A stretch of DNA of 64,000 bases, taken from Paradesertivirga superstes (lineage in GTDB: Bacteria; Bacteroidota; Bacteroidia; Sphingobacteriales; Sphingobacteriaceae). The translations under genes and the position numbers were made by a program. Below the pieces are notes generated by a model that was given only the letters and a program-made list of their open reading frames with translations, did no database searches and was not told where the DNA came from. The stretch covers positions 310,001-374,000 of the forward strand of contig NZ_JBBJCN010000003.1 of the NCBI RefSeq assembly GCF_037622515.1. The letters are read 5' to 3'. Positions 17,035-25,661 of this stretch are shown here, one piece after another. Numbering within the stretch: the stretch's first letter is position 1; each line of letters opens with the position of its first letter.

Positions 17035-18006
17035 ATGATACTGGTTACCGGCGCTACTGGATTTTTAGGTTCTGAATTAGTTAAACAACTGCTCGAAAAA
17101 GGCCAGCAGGTACGTGCCATTAGACGGGCCTCATCGGTAATTCCGGCTATTTTAACCAATCAAAGTTTATTAGAATGGGTTGAAGCAGATATCCTCGATT
17201 ATTTTGCCCTTGAAAGTGCCTTTGAAGGAATTTCACAGGTTTATCATTGCGCCGCATTCCTCTCCTTTGCCTCCGAAGACAAAAAAAAGCAGCTAAGTGT
17301 TAATAAAGAAGGCACTAACCATGTGGTAAATCTTTCTCTGGAGAAGAATATTCAAAAACTGGTTTATGTAAGTTCTGTAGCAGCGCTGGGAGATGCTAAA
17401 CAGGGTCTGCCGGTTACTGAAAATAATCACTGGGAATTCAACGGGACTCAGCAGGGCTATTCGATTTCAAAATATGAAAGCGAAATGGAAGTGTGGAGGG
17501 CAATGGCAGAAGGGTTAAATGCAGCCATTATAAATCCCTCTATTATAATCGGAAAAAATGCCGGAACATGCGGTAGCGGGCAAATCTTTGAAACCGTTAG
17601 AAAAGGATTAAAATTTTATACAAGGGGAAGTAACGGTTTTGTAGACGTAGCCGATGTAGCCAGAGCAATGATCACACTAATGCAAAGCGAAATATCGGGA
17701 GAACGGTTTCTAATAAATGCCGAGAATTGGACTTTAAAAGATTTACTAACTGAAGCTGCCAGAATTTTTAATCTTAACCCGCCAACAATAGAGGCAAGGC
17801 CCTGGATGATGGCTTTAGGCTGGAGAGGTGCCGGCTTGCTTTCAACATTAAACGGTAAAAAGTATGGACTGACTAAGGATACTACCCGTAATGCCTTCAG
17901 AAAAATGGTTTACTCTGACGATAAATTTCGTAGATATTTCCCTGATTTTAAATATAAACCTATTAAAATCAGTATTAAAGAGGTGTGCAATGCCTTAAAC
18001 AAATAA
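17035..18006 (+). CDS. NAD(P)-dependent epimerase/dehydratase family protein
   Basis: 323 residues of the extended SDR class. The start is the ATG at 17035; the TTG one codon earlier is less likely. The cofactor motif is GATGFLG (residues 6-12), the NAD-contact AAFLSFA lies mid-domain, and the catalytic pair is YSISK (YxxxK). LVYVSSVAALGD supplies the Ser. Similar proteins are annotated as dihydroflavonol-4-reductase-like or sugar-nucleotide epimerases, but the C-terminal substrate region gives no specific assignment. It stands between two genes with separate promoters. Confidence 0.85.
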   Translation: MILVTGATGFLGSELVKQLLEKGQQVRAIRRASSVIPAILTNQSLLEWVEADILDYFALESAFEGISQVYHCAAFLSFASEDKKKQLSVNKEGTNHVVNLSLEKNIQKLVYVSSVAALGDAKQGLPVTENNHWEFNGTQQGYSISKYESEMEVWRAMAEGLNAAIINPSIIIGKNAGTCGSGQIFETVRKGLKFYTRGSNGFVDVADVARAMITLMQSEISGERFLINAENWTLKDLLTEAARIFNLNPPTIEARPWMMALGWRGAGLLSTLNGKKYGLTKDTTRNAFRKMVYSDDKFRRYFPDFKYKPIKISIKEVCNALNK

Positions 18007-18015
18007 GAGGTTTGT

Positions 18016-18023
18016 TACATTTG
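18016..18023 (+). promoter_or_regulatory. -7 promoter box for the SerB/SerA fusion gene
   Basis: TACATTTG matches TAnnTTTG exactly and lies 105 bases before the ATG at 18129, giving a leader of about 100 bases that contains a stem-loop. Confidence 0.55.
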
Positions 18024-18062
18024 CAGCAATTTAGAGATCCTTCTAAGCATAATAATGAAACC

Positions 18063-18113
18063 TGCAAGAGCTTAGCACTCACAAAGTGATGAATAAGCTC
18101 GTGCAAGAGCACT
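18063..18113 (+). promoter_or_regulatory. Structured leader upstream of the SerB/SerA fusion
   Basis: A 7-bp stem (GAGCTTA at 18068-18074 with TAAGCTC at 18094-18100) encloses a second 4-bp stem (CACT 18076-18079 with AGTG 18085-18088). The nonamer TGCAAGAGC flanks it as a direct repeat (18063-18071 and 18102-18110). Alternative pairings exist: GCAC 18075-18078 with GTGC 18101-18104, and AGTG 18085-18088 with CACT 18110-18113. This would allow a switch, but no known riboswitch class is recognised. Confidence 0.4.
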
Positions 18114-18128
18114 AAAAAATATACTCTG

Positions 18129-19421
18129 ATGAAAAATTATTACATCATAGATTTCGATAGTACGTTTACTCAGGTTGAGGCATTAGATGAATTAGCACGT
18201 ATTTCATTAAAAGACAACCCAAACCGTGAGGAAATTTACAAACAGATCGAAGACCTTACTAACGCAGCCATGGAAGGCAGGCTTTCTTTTCGCGAAAGCT
18301 TAACTCAACGTGTAAAGATACTTGAAGCCAACCGGGATCATTTAAAATTACTGGTGGCCCGCCTAAAAAAGCTTGTCTCCTCTTCTTTTTCAAGGAACAG
18401 AACTTTTTTTAAAAATCATGCGGATGATGTTTTAATCGTTTCCGGTGGTTTTAAAGAATTTATTACCCCGGTAGTTCTGCCGTACCATATTAAAAAAGAA
18501 AATATTTATGCCAATACCTTTCTTTTTGATATCGACGGAAACATTGTTGGATATGACGACGCGAATCCGCTATCACAGGAAGGAGGAAAAGTTAAACTTT
18601 TACAAGAATTAAAGCTTGAAGGAAACCTGTTTGGCATTGGAGATGGATATTCTGATTTTCAGCTTAAGGAATCGGGTCTCATTCAAAAGTTTTATGCATT
18701 TACCGAAAACATTTCCCGTCAAAGTATATTGGAAAAGGCCGACCATGTAACACCAAGTTTTGACGAATTTTTATACATTAACCAGTTACCAAGAGCCATT
18801 TCCTACCCAAAAAACAGAATTCTTTGCCTGGTAGTAGGTGATGTCCCGGAAGAGGTAATGCAAATCCTGAAAAAAGACGGATTTTCTATCCGTCATAAAA
18901 CAAGCTTTGAAGAAAAATACGTAGCGGATGTGGGAATGCTTATTCTGGCAAACGGAGAAAAAGTTGAAGATGATCAATTAAAGCAGGCTGTTAAACTTAA
19001 AACTATTGGGTATTTAGGTAACAGCAGGCAAAAGTTTTCCCATAAAATTGCTACGGAAATGGGAATAGTCGTTTTTGACGATCCAAAACACAACCCCAGA
19101 AACGCCCAGTTTATTTCAAAGAGGGTGGCCGACTTCATTAACCGGGGAGATACCTATTTAAGTGTTAACTTCCCGAATCTGCAGCTGCCGAAGGTCGCTA
19201 ATGCTCACCGCCTTATTCATATTCATAAAAACGTACCGGGAATAATGGCCCAGATAAATCAGATTTTTGCGAACCATAAGATTAATATCGTAAGTCAGTT
19301 CTTAATGACTAACTCACAAATCGGATATGCTATTACGGATGTCAGCAACCAGTATGATAAACAGGTATTAAAGGAACTGAAAGAAATTTCTGACACGATT
19401 AAGTTTAGAATATTATATTAA
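18129..19421 (+). CDS. Phosphoserine phosphatase fused to a PGDH remnant lacking the NAD domain, with ACT domain
   Basis: 430 residues in three parts. Residues 1-215 are a HAD-IB phosphoserine phosphatase: DFDST (8-12), VSGGF (104-108), Lys154 and GDGYSD (171-176). Residues 229-330 resemble the N-terminal substrate-binding half of D-3-phosphoglycerate dehydrogenase (ILCLVVGDVPEEVMQILKKD, LKTIGYLGNS, EMGIVVFDDPKHNPRNAQF). The protein then passes directly to the SerA C-terminus (YLSVNFPNLQLP and the ACT domain RLIHIHKNVPG...KFRILY, 360-430). The GxGxxG Rossmann domain and the catalytic Arg/Glu/His of PGDH are absent. The phosphatase should make L-serine; the SerA part can only sense or scaffold. 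Translation is intact and has its own promoter. Confidence 0.85.
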   Translation: MKNYYIIDFDSTFTQVEALDELARISLKDNPNREEIYKQIEDLTNAAMEGRLSFRESLTQRVKILEANRDHLKLLVARLKKLVSSSFSRNRTFFKNHADDVLIVSGGFKEFITPVVLPYHIKKENIYANTFLFDIDGNIVGYDDANPLSQEGGKVKLLQELKLEGNLFGIGDGYSDFQLKESGLIQKFYAFTENISRQSILEKADHVTPSFDEFLYINQLPRAISYPKNRILCLVVGDVPEEVMQILKKDGFSIRHKTSFEEKYVADVGMLILANGEKVEDDQLKQAVKLKTIGYLGNSRQKFSHKIATEMGIVVFDDPKHNPRNAQFISKRVADFINRGDTYLSVNFPNLQLPKVANAHRLIHIHKNVPGIMAQINQIFANHKINIVSQFLMTNSQIGYAITDVSNQYDKQVLKELKEISDTIKFRILY

Positions 19422-19489
19422 ATTTGAAACTACACCTCAGATGATTACTCTATTCAGCTGATTTAATCTGATTAGGGGCTTTAAATACA

Positions 19490-20746
19490 ATGTATTCGAA
19501 AACTCATCTTCACATTCTGGCTTTTACCTTTAAATGGCTTTTATTAGCCGGTCTTGTGGGTATATTATCAGGAAGCGCTTCGGCATTTTTTCTAATATCC
19601 TTAGACTTGGTTAGTAATTACCGGGAAACGAACTTTTGGGTTTACTACTTTTTACCTGTAATTGGTTTAACAATAGGCTTTTTATACTATTATTTAGGCA
19701 AATCGGTAGAAAAAGGAAACAATCAGATAATTGACGAAATTACCCGGCCCCAAAAAAGAATACCATGGCATATGGCCCCGCTCGTGTTAATCGGTACACT
19801 TTTAACCCATTTAGGGGGCGGCTCGGCTGGAAGAGAAGGGACCGCAGTACAAATGGGGGGATCTCTGGCAGATCAGCTAAACCATATATTTCCTTTTAAG
19901 GCCAGCGACCGGAAAATTCTTCTTATTTGTGGAATAAGCGCAGGTTTTGCCTCAGTTTTTGGCACTCCATTAGCCGGAACGGTATTTGCCCTTGAGGTTT
20001 ACATCATCGGGAGGATGCGATACGAGGCCCTCATTCCATCCCTCTTCGCAGCTATTATTGCCGATCTCATATGCAAAATGTGGGGTGCAACCCATTTAAA
20101 CTATACTATCCGTTCGGTTACCGAAATATCTTTTCAAAACCTGCTTCTCGCCCTGCTGGCTGGTGTTATTTTTGCTTTTGCAGGATGGCTGTTCAACAAG
20201 TCTATTCCTTTTTTAAAAGGTTTTTTTGATAAAATCTCCTATCCTCCATTGAGACCGTTTATCGGAGGTTTGATAATTTTAGCCTTGCTATTCGCGTTTG
20301 ATGATTTCAGGCTTGCAGGTCTGGGTATATCAACAATTGTTGAAAGTTTTACCGTTCAACAACCATCGTACCTTTTTTTGTTTAAGATAGTATTAACCGC
20401 TATTACTTTAAGTTCCGGATTTAAAGGAGGTGAAGTAACTCCACTCTTTTTTATCGGGGCAACCCTGGGAAGCGCTCTTTCTTTCATTTTACCTTTGCCT
20501 ACCGATTTGTTAACTGCCATGGGTTTTGTGGCCGTATTTGCCGCTGCAGCAAATACCCCTTTGGCTTGTGTGTTTATGGGAATTGAGCTATTTGGAAGCG
20601 AATCCGGGCTATTTATCGCGATAGCATGCCTCATCGCCTATTTATTTTCTGGTCATAGCGGCATTTATAGTTCTCAGATTATCGGCTCACCAAAACATCT
20701 GATCTGGACCCGGCACAAAGGAAAAAATTTAAAAGAAATAAAATAA
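19490..20746 (+). CDS. ClC family chloride channel/transporter
   Basis: 418 residues with about ten hydrophobic segments. The selectivity sequences are partly canonical: the gating-glutamate motif is GREGT (114-118, Glu116), FGTPLAGTVFALEV carries the inner glutamate (Glu169) seen in H+/Cl- exchangers, and KGGEVTPLFFIGA fits the GxFxP element. The first ClC motif (GSGIP) is replaced by GSASA (28-32). Both glutamates suggest Cl-/H+ exchange rather than a passive channel, though fluoride or other anions cannot be excluded. It follows the SerB/SerA gene by 68 bases on the same strand; no functional link is evident. Confidence 0.88.
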   Translation: MYSKTHLHILAFTFKWLLLAGLVGILSGSASAFFLISLDLVSNYRETNFWVYYFLPVIGLTIGFLYYYLGKSVEKGNNQIIDEITRPQKRIPWHMAPLVLIGTLLTHLGGGSAGREGTAVQMGGSLADQLNHIFPFKASDRKILLICGISAGFASVFGTPLAGTVFALEVYIIGRMRYEALIPSLFAAIIADLICKMWGATHLNYTIRSVTEISFQNLLLALLAGVIFAFAGWLFNKSIPFLKGFFDKISYPPLRPFIGGLIILALLFAFDDFRLAGLGISTIVESFTVQQPSYLFLFKIVLTAITLSSGFKGGEVTPLFFIGATLGSALSFILPLPTDLLTAMGFVAVFAAAANTPLACVFMGIELFGSESGLFIAIACLIAYLFSGHSGIYSSQIIGSPKHLIWTRHKGKNLKEIK

Positions 20747-20836
20747 CACCAATTATTAGCAAGATATCTAAAAACCTTTATCATTAAATCGCTCAAATTC
20801 TGTTTATTTGTATGATTTTTATTAAAGCCAGGCGCC

Positions 20837-21901
20837 GTGTCACAAACACTTGATATTAAAATTACTAAAACTTTAGCTTCACGATTAAAAGAAACGGATT
20901 TTAACGACTTGCCTTTCGGACGTATATTTTCGGATCATATGTTTGTTGCGGATTATGCGGATGGCGAATGGAAGAATTTTCAGATTTTGCCTTATGGTGA
21001 TTTATCGTTGAGTCCTGCAATAGCCTCATTGCACTACGGCCAAACGTTTTTCGAGGGCTTAAAGGCATATAAACATCCTGATGGTAAGATAGTGGTATTT
21101 CGTCCGGATAAAAATGCGGAACGTTTTAACCTTTCTGCGCAAAGGATGTGTATGCCAGAGTTACCCCGCGAAATTTTCATTCAAAGTATTGCGGCACTTG
21201 TAAATTTGGACCAGGACTGGATTCCTACAGAATCTGGAACCTCTTTATATATCCGTCCTTATATGTTTGCCACAGACCCTTATCTGGGAGTTCAGCCATC
21301 TAAAACTTATAAATACATTATTTTAACCTGCCCCGTTGGAGCTTATTTCAGCAAACCTCTTAAAGTTAAAATTGAAACTAAATATTCACGTGCCAGCGAA
21401 GGTGGCTTTGGCTTTGCAAAAACCGGAGGTAATTACGGCGGTTCTCTATACCCTGCCCAGGAAGCTTTGAAGGAAGGTTTCGATCAGATTATTTGGACCG
21501 ATGGCCGCGATCACGCTTATATTGAAGAACTTGGAGCTGCGAATGTAATGTTTATGATTGACGGGACGCTTATTACACCATCCACCCGTGATACTATTTT
21601 GAAAGGTGTGACCAGGGATACTGTTTTAACATTAGCCCGCAAATGGGGAATCCCGGTAGAAGAACGCAGAATTTCTGTAGCAGAGGTTATTGAAGGATTA
21701 AAAAGCAAAAAATTAACAGAAGCGTTTGGCGCCGGTACCGCTGCAACGATTGCCCCTATTGCGAGCATTGGTTTTGAAGGAGTAGTTTATACCCTACCTG
21801 ATCAATCTAAAGCAGAGTTCTCTAACAAAGTGCTTAAAACACTAAACGATATCCGCTATGGCTCCGGTCCCGATGAAATGGGCTGGAATTATGTGATATA
21901 A
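20837..21901 (+). CDS. ilvE: Branched-chain amino acid aminotransferase
   Basis: 354 residues of fold-type IV PLP aminotransferase, BCAT II size. It starts at a GTG (20837); no ATG offers a family-like N-terminus. It shows HYGQTFFEGLKAYKHPDG, RPYMFATDPYLGVQPS, the PLP lysine in FAKTGGNYGGSLYPAQEAL (Lys195), IEELGAANVMF and AFGAGTAATIAPI. It interconverts Leu, Ile and Val with their 2-oxo acids using glutamate. A hairpin follows after 12 bases. It stands alone, not with ilv or leu genes. Confidence 0.95.
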   Translation: MSQTLDIKITKTLASRLKETDFNDLPFGRIFSDHMFVADYADGEWKNFQILPYGDLSLSPAIASLHYGQTFFEGLKAYKHPDGKIVVFRPDKNAERFNLSAQRMCMPELPREIFIQSIAALVNLDQDWIPTESGTSLYIRPYMFATDPYLGVQPSKTYKYIILTCPVGAYFSKPLKVKIETKYSRASEGGFGFAKTGGNYGGSLYPAQEALKEGFDQIIWTDGRDHAYIEELGAANVMFMIDGTLITPSTRDTILKGVTRDTVLTLARKWGIPVEERRISVAEVIEGLKSKKLTEAFGAGTAATIAPIASIGFEGVVYTLPDQSKAEFSNKVLKTLNDIRYGSGPDEMGWNYVI

Positions 21902-21913
21902 AACAATTAAAAA

Positions 21914-21941
21914 CAGGCAGCGTTTTAAACGCTGTCTGCCT
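21914..21941. terminator. Hairpin between ilvE and pectinesterase genes
   Basis: AGGCAGCGTTT (21914-21924) can pair with AAACGCTGTCTGCCT (21927-21941), with a four-base bulge on the 3' arm. It lies between convergent genes. The T tract is short, so termination is probable rather than certain. Confidence 0.6.
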
Positions 21942-21961
21942 TTGCAGTGCAGGAAGGCCTT

Positions 21962-22936
21962 TCACTCAAAGGGTTTCCAATCCCTGAATATCTTTTCTAA
22001 AGTATATTCCTTGACTTCTTCATCGCTTAACTGGTGCGACCATTTTACCCGTTTTCCAGGCTGATACCCTTCACCACTATTTTTATATTCGGCATAATAA
22101 GCCGTCTGCTTGTTAGACTCTTTACCCCAGTGATCCCAACCTTCGGGCTTTATCATCTTACCCAGATCAGATTTAATAAAAACTGTTTTTGCACTCGGGC
22201 GCCATGGCCTGCCTAAATAAAAGGACTTTTCAGGCGCATCACCTCCAATCTTACAATTAAAAAACACATACCCGTATTTAGTAGTATCTGGTGTAGAAGC
22301 TGCCGTAATATATCCGTTTTTCTTAGCGAAAATATCACACCCATCAAATACAGCAGTGGAGGAGCCGAAAATAAAATCAACTGTACCCTCGATATAACAA
22401 TTTTTGTAGAATTGCCTGCTCCCTCTTCCATAAGTATACAGTGTATCCTGAAACCCTAAAAATTTACAGTTTTTAAAGGCCGCCTTATCTCCTGCTACCC
22501 AAACCGCAACTGCCTGACCTACGGGTCCTGAAGAGTTTTCAAAAGTTATATTTTCGGCAGTAAAACCATCTCCATATATATAAAAGCTAGCCGAGCCAGA
22601 AGTGCCTTTTTCCTCACCAAACGAATTCTTCTTCTGAGCAAAATCGTCATAAGTTAAAATAGTCTTATTGACATCTTCGCCTATAAGCTTTACCAATTGT
22701 TTAGAACCAGCGAGTACGAGTTTCTCTTTGTAAACTCCTTTTTTAATGAGTATCGTTGTAGCCTTTTTACGAAAATCGGGCACAGCGTTTATCGCTTCCT
22801 GCACGGTTTTAAAATTTCCGCTTCCATCCTGGGCAACTACAAAGTCATAGGGAGCAGAACTCGCAAACAGAAAATTTATAGAGAGTAAACAGAGTAAGGT
22901 GACGGCTAAAACAGGTTTAAGATGGTTAAGAAACAT
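21962..22936 (-). CDS. Pectinesterase (CE8 family)
   Basis: 324 residues with a signal peptide (VLAVTLLCLLSINFLFASS). The right-handed beta-helix enzyme has all family motifs: QDGSGNFKTVQEAINAVPD at the N-terminus, GQAVAVWVAGDKAAF, the two catalytic aspartates in FLGFQDTLY and GTVDFIFGSSTAVF, and the arginine in YLGRPWRPSAKTVF. It removes methyl esters from homogalacturonan outside the cytoplasm, which points to use of plant pectin. The next gene upstream is an exporter 18 bases away; no other pectin genes are nearby, so it is not part of a visible utilisation locus. Confidence 0.93.
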   Translation of the reverse strand: MFLNHLKPVLAVTLLCLLSINFLFASSAPYDFVVAQDGSGNFKTVQEAINAVPDFRKKATTILIKKGVYKEKLVLAGSKQLVKLIGEDVNKTILTYDDFAQKKNSFGEEKGTSGSASFYIYGDGFTAENITFENSSGPVGQAVAVWVAGDKAAFKNCKFLGFQDTLYTYGRGSRQFYKNCYIEGTVDFIFGSSTAVFDGCDIFAKKNGYITAASTPDTTKYGYVFFNCKIGGDAPEKSFYLGRPWRPSAKTVFIKSDLGKMIKPEGWDHWGKESNKQTAYYAEYKNSGEGYQPGKRVKWSHQLSDEEVKEYTLEKIFRDWKPFE

Positions 22937-22954
22937 TTTTAAATTTAATGAAAT

Positions 22955-24169
22955 CTATAAAGAAACTGCTGGATCAGGCCTATGTTTTTTAATAAAAATT
23001 TCTCCAATTAACAATGAAAGAAAACTTATGGTGATACATAAAGCAATAACCAGAGCCATAGGCCATGCGGTACCGTTATGGAGATAACTTACCGAAGCTG
23101 ATGAAAGACCAGCAAAAACCATTAGCATGCTCCCGCTTAAAGCCGATGCGATACCAGTATTCTTTTCAAATGGCTCCATAAAAAGAGATGTCGCATTCGG
23201 GGTAATAAACCCCTGCATCGCCAGGTAGATAAAGATGAGCGCAAAGGTTCCGAAAGCATTCATGTTGCTCGTAAGGGTTCCAATAAAAAGCAATACTCCG
23301 CTGCTAAACTGTACGATTCCTGCATGCAAAACAATCTTTTTACTGGTATATTTCCTTAATACGACGCGGTTTATCTGACTGCATAGAATCAGTCCAAAAG
23401 CATTCGCACCAAAGATCCATCCGTATTGTGTTTCCGAAAAACCAAATAGCTTCATAAACACAAAAGGCGAACCTGCGATATAAGCGAATAATCCGGCTGA
23501 CCCGAACCCGCTGGTTAATGCATAAGTTAAAAATGCAGGTTGTTTGAAAACCAGCAAAAAGCGGCTGACTACTTCTTTGGGATAGAGAGAAGCTGATTTA
23601 TCCGCACCTTTACTTTCAGGCAACACACGAGCTGATGTGATAAGCTGAATAGCAGCAATCGCAGTTAATGTAACAAAGATATATCGCCAGCCTAATCCTG
23701 CGCTAATAAACCCTCCCATCGTAGGTGCTATGATAGGCGACACTCCCATTATGAGCATCAGAATCGAAAATATTTTTGCGGTTTCTGAAGCGGGAAAAAG
23801 ATCGCGTACCATCGCACGGTTAATTACCATACCTGCGCATCCGCCCAGGGCCTGGAAAAACCGCAAAACGATTAAACCATCCACTGATGTTACAAAGGTA
23901 CATCCCAGGGAGGAAAGAAAGTACATTGAAACGCCCAGCATCAATGGTAATTTCCGACCATAACGATCTATAATTGGTCCGAAAAACAACTGTCCGGCAG
24001 AAATACCAATAAAGTAACTTGTTAATGAGAGAGCGACATGAGAAATATCAGTATTCAGATCATCAGCTATAGCCGGAAACCCTGGCAAATACATGTCTAT
24101 CGACAATGAACTTGTAGCGCTAAGCAGGCCGAGAGTTAAAATCAGAGCCGTGGAATTTTTATTCTTCAT
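22955..24169 (-). CDS. Bcr/CflA family MFS multidrug transporter
   Basis: 404 residues with 12 predicted membrane helices. Family signatures are SSLSIDMYLPGFPAIADDL in helix 1, the motif-A region QLFFGPIIDRYGRKLP and RFFQALGGCAGMVINRAMVR. It probably exports drugs or small metabolites by proton antiport. It runs 18 bases upstream of the pectinesterase gene on the same strand and could be co-transcribed with it, without an obvious shared purpose. Confidence 0.9.
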   Translation of the reverse strand: MKNKNSTALILTLGLLSATSSLSIDMYLPGFPAIADDLNTDISHVALSLTSYFIGISAGQLFFGPIIDRYGRKLPLMLGVSMYFLSSLGCTFVTSVDGLIVLRFFQALGGCAGMVINRAMVRDLFPASETAKIFSILMLIMGVSPIIAPTMGGFISAGLGWRYIFVTLTAIAAIQLITSARVLPESKGADKSASLYPKEVVSRFLLVFKQPAFLTYALTSGFGSAGLFAYIAGSPFVFMKLFGFSETQYGWIFGANAFGLILCSQINRVVLRKYTSKKIVLHAGIVQFSSGVLLFIGTLTSNMNAFGTFALIFIYLAMQGFITPNATSLFMEPFEKNTGIASALSGSMLMVFAGLSSASVSYLHNGTAWPMALVIALCITISFLSLLIGEIFIKKHRPDPAVSL

Positions 24170-24208
24170 AGGAATTAACCAATAAGGCTTAAAAACTTTA
24201 TTGGCTCT

Positions 24209-25192
24209 TTAAAATTTTCCTCTGATACTTGGCCTTATTTCTTCTTCGTACAATTCCAACAATTTACGGTGCGTATCAACCGAAAGAGGATGCAGATTTG
24301 ATGCTGACATATTACTTTCTACCTGACTTACTTTGGTGGCTCCGGGAATAACAGTAGTGACCTCGGGGTGATCCAGTATCCAGCGGATAGCCCACTGAGC
24401 AGTATGATTATCAGGAAGCATATCTGCTATTCGGTTTGCTAAATTCACGCCTTTCGAAAATTCAATACCCGAAAAAGTTTCTCCAACATTAAACGACTCG
24501 CCATTTGCATTGTAGTTACGATGATCATTTTTTGAGAAACTACTGCCCAAATTATATTTTCCACTCAGCAATCCGCTGGCAAGCGGAACACGAACAATTA
24601 TAGCCACATTCTTTTCTTTTGCTTTCGCAAAGAATTCTTTGGCATAATGCTGCCTGAAAAGATTAAATATTATTTGAATTGATGCGATACCCTCCTGCTC
24701 AAGGCAAAGCATTGCCTCTTCGGCGGTTTCTACGCTTGCTCCCCAGTTCTGAATCAAGCCCTCATTTTGCAGCTTGCGCAGATGATTAAATACCTTTCCG
24801 GCACGCAATTCCTCCTCGGGAATACAGTGCAATTGTTCCAGAAAAAGAGACGATTCACCGAGATTTTGAAGTGAAGATTCAACATGAGTCCTCATGCTAC
24901 TATAGGTAAAATTTTGCGGCCAGCCATTTAGCCCATCACCGCGTCGACCAAGTTTTGATGCTACAATCAGCTCTTTATCGGTCGTTTTAAGAAATTTTCC
25001 TATATAAGTTTCGCTGATTCCCATGCCATAAACATCGGCCGTGTCAATGAAGTTCCCGCCCATGTCCACAAACTTGTTTAAAATAGCAAAAGCTTCTTCT
25101 TCATTAATATTCCCCCAATCGGCACTACCTAATTGCCAGGTTCCTAAACCAACTTCCGAAACAGTTACATTTCTGAATTTCCTATAGTTCAT
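24209..25192 (-). CDS. Aldo/keto reductase
   Basis: 327 residues from the ATG at 25192 (MNYRKFRNVTVSEVGLGTWQ); the longer TTG frame adds four residues with no family support. The AKR catalytic tetrad is visible as Asp and Tyr in NFIDTADVYGMGISE, Lys in LIVASKLG and His in LEQLHCI. IRWILDHPEVTTVIPGATKVSQVE is the C-terminal cofactor region. It is an NADPH-dependent (TIM-barrel) sugar or aldehyde reductase of unknown substrate. It follows the cytochrome c gene by 13 bases, at the end of a sugar-oxidation set. Confidence 0.9.
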   Translation of the reverse strand: MNYRKFRNVTVSEVGLGTWQLGSADWGNINEEEAFAILNKFVDMGGNFIDTADVYGMGISETYIGKFLKTTDKELIVASKLGRRGDGLNGWPQNFTYSSMRTHVESSLQNLGESSLFLEQLHCIPEEELRAGKVFNHLRKLQNEGLIQNWGASVETAEEAMLCLEQEGIASIQIIFNLFRQHYAKEFFAKAKEKNVAIIVRVPLASGLLSGKYNLGSSFSKNDHRNYNANGESFNVGETFSGIEFSKGVNLANRIADMLPDNHTAQWAIRWILDHPEVTTVIPGATKVSQVESNMSASNLHPLSVDTHRKLLELYEEEIRPSIRGKF

Positions 25193-25205
25193 CGTACTTC
25201 TCAAA

Positions 25206-25652
25206 TTACTTCTTATTCCTAACCGCGGCTACTTCTGCGGAGGTAACAGCGCTCGCTTTGTTGCCAAAATTATTACGAATATAGGTAAGTACATCAGCAA
25301 TTTGCTGATTAGTAAGAAAACTATGGGAAGGCATCACGTTTGAGTACGTTTCGCCATCAATTTCAACGTCCTGCATACCTTTAAGCAGAATATTTATAAG
25401 AGGAGCTTTGGCTCCCAAAACATACGAGGTTTTAACGATGGGGGCATTCATACTTGGAACTCCCCCTCCATCAGGCTGATGACAAGCAACGCAATAGGTA
25501 TTATACACAGCTTTACCTTTTGCTATAGAAGCTGGTGAAACGGCGGCAGATTTACCCTGTCCTGATTTAGATATTGCTACAGGCTTTTTGGTTTGCGCAA
25601 AAGCAGAAATTGAAATAGCAATAATAAATAGAGTTAATGATTTCTTTTTCAC
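25206..25652 (-). CDS. Periplasmic c-type cytochrome
   Basis: 148 residues starting at a GTG with a signal peptide (KSLTLFIIAISISAFAQ). One haem-binding motif CVACH (CxxCH) is followed by QPDGGGVPSMNAP and, near the C-terminus, VMPSHSFLTNQQIADVLTYI, whose Met is the probable sixth ligand. It is class I, with a basic C-terminus. It lies between the PQQ-type dehydrogenase gene (9-base gap) and the aldo/keto reductase, so it is the likely electron acceptor of that dehydrogenase. Confidence 0.92.
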   Translation of the reverse strand: MKKKSLTLFIIAISISAFAQTKKPVAISKSGQGKSAAVSPASIAKGKAVYNTYCVACHQPDGGGVPSMNAPIVKTSYVLGAKAPLINILLKGMQDVEIDGETYSNVMPSHSFLTNQQIADVLTYIRNNFGNKASAVTSAEVAAVRNKK

Positions 25653-25661
25653 GATGTAATA

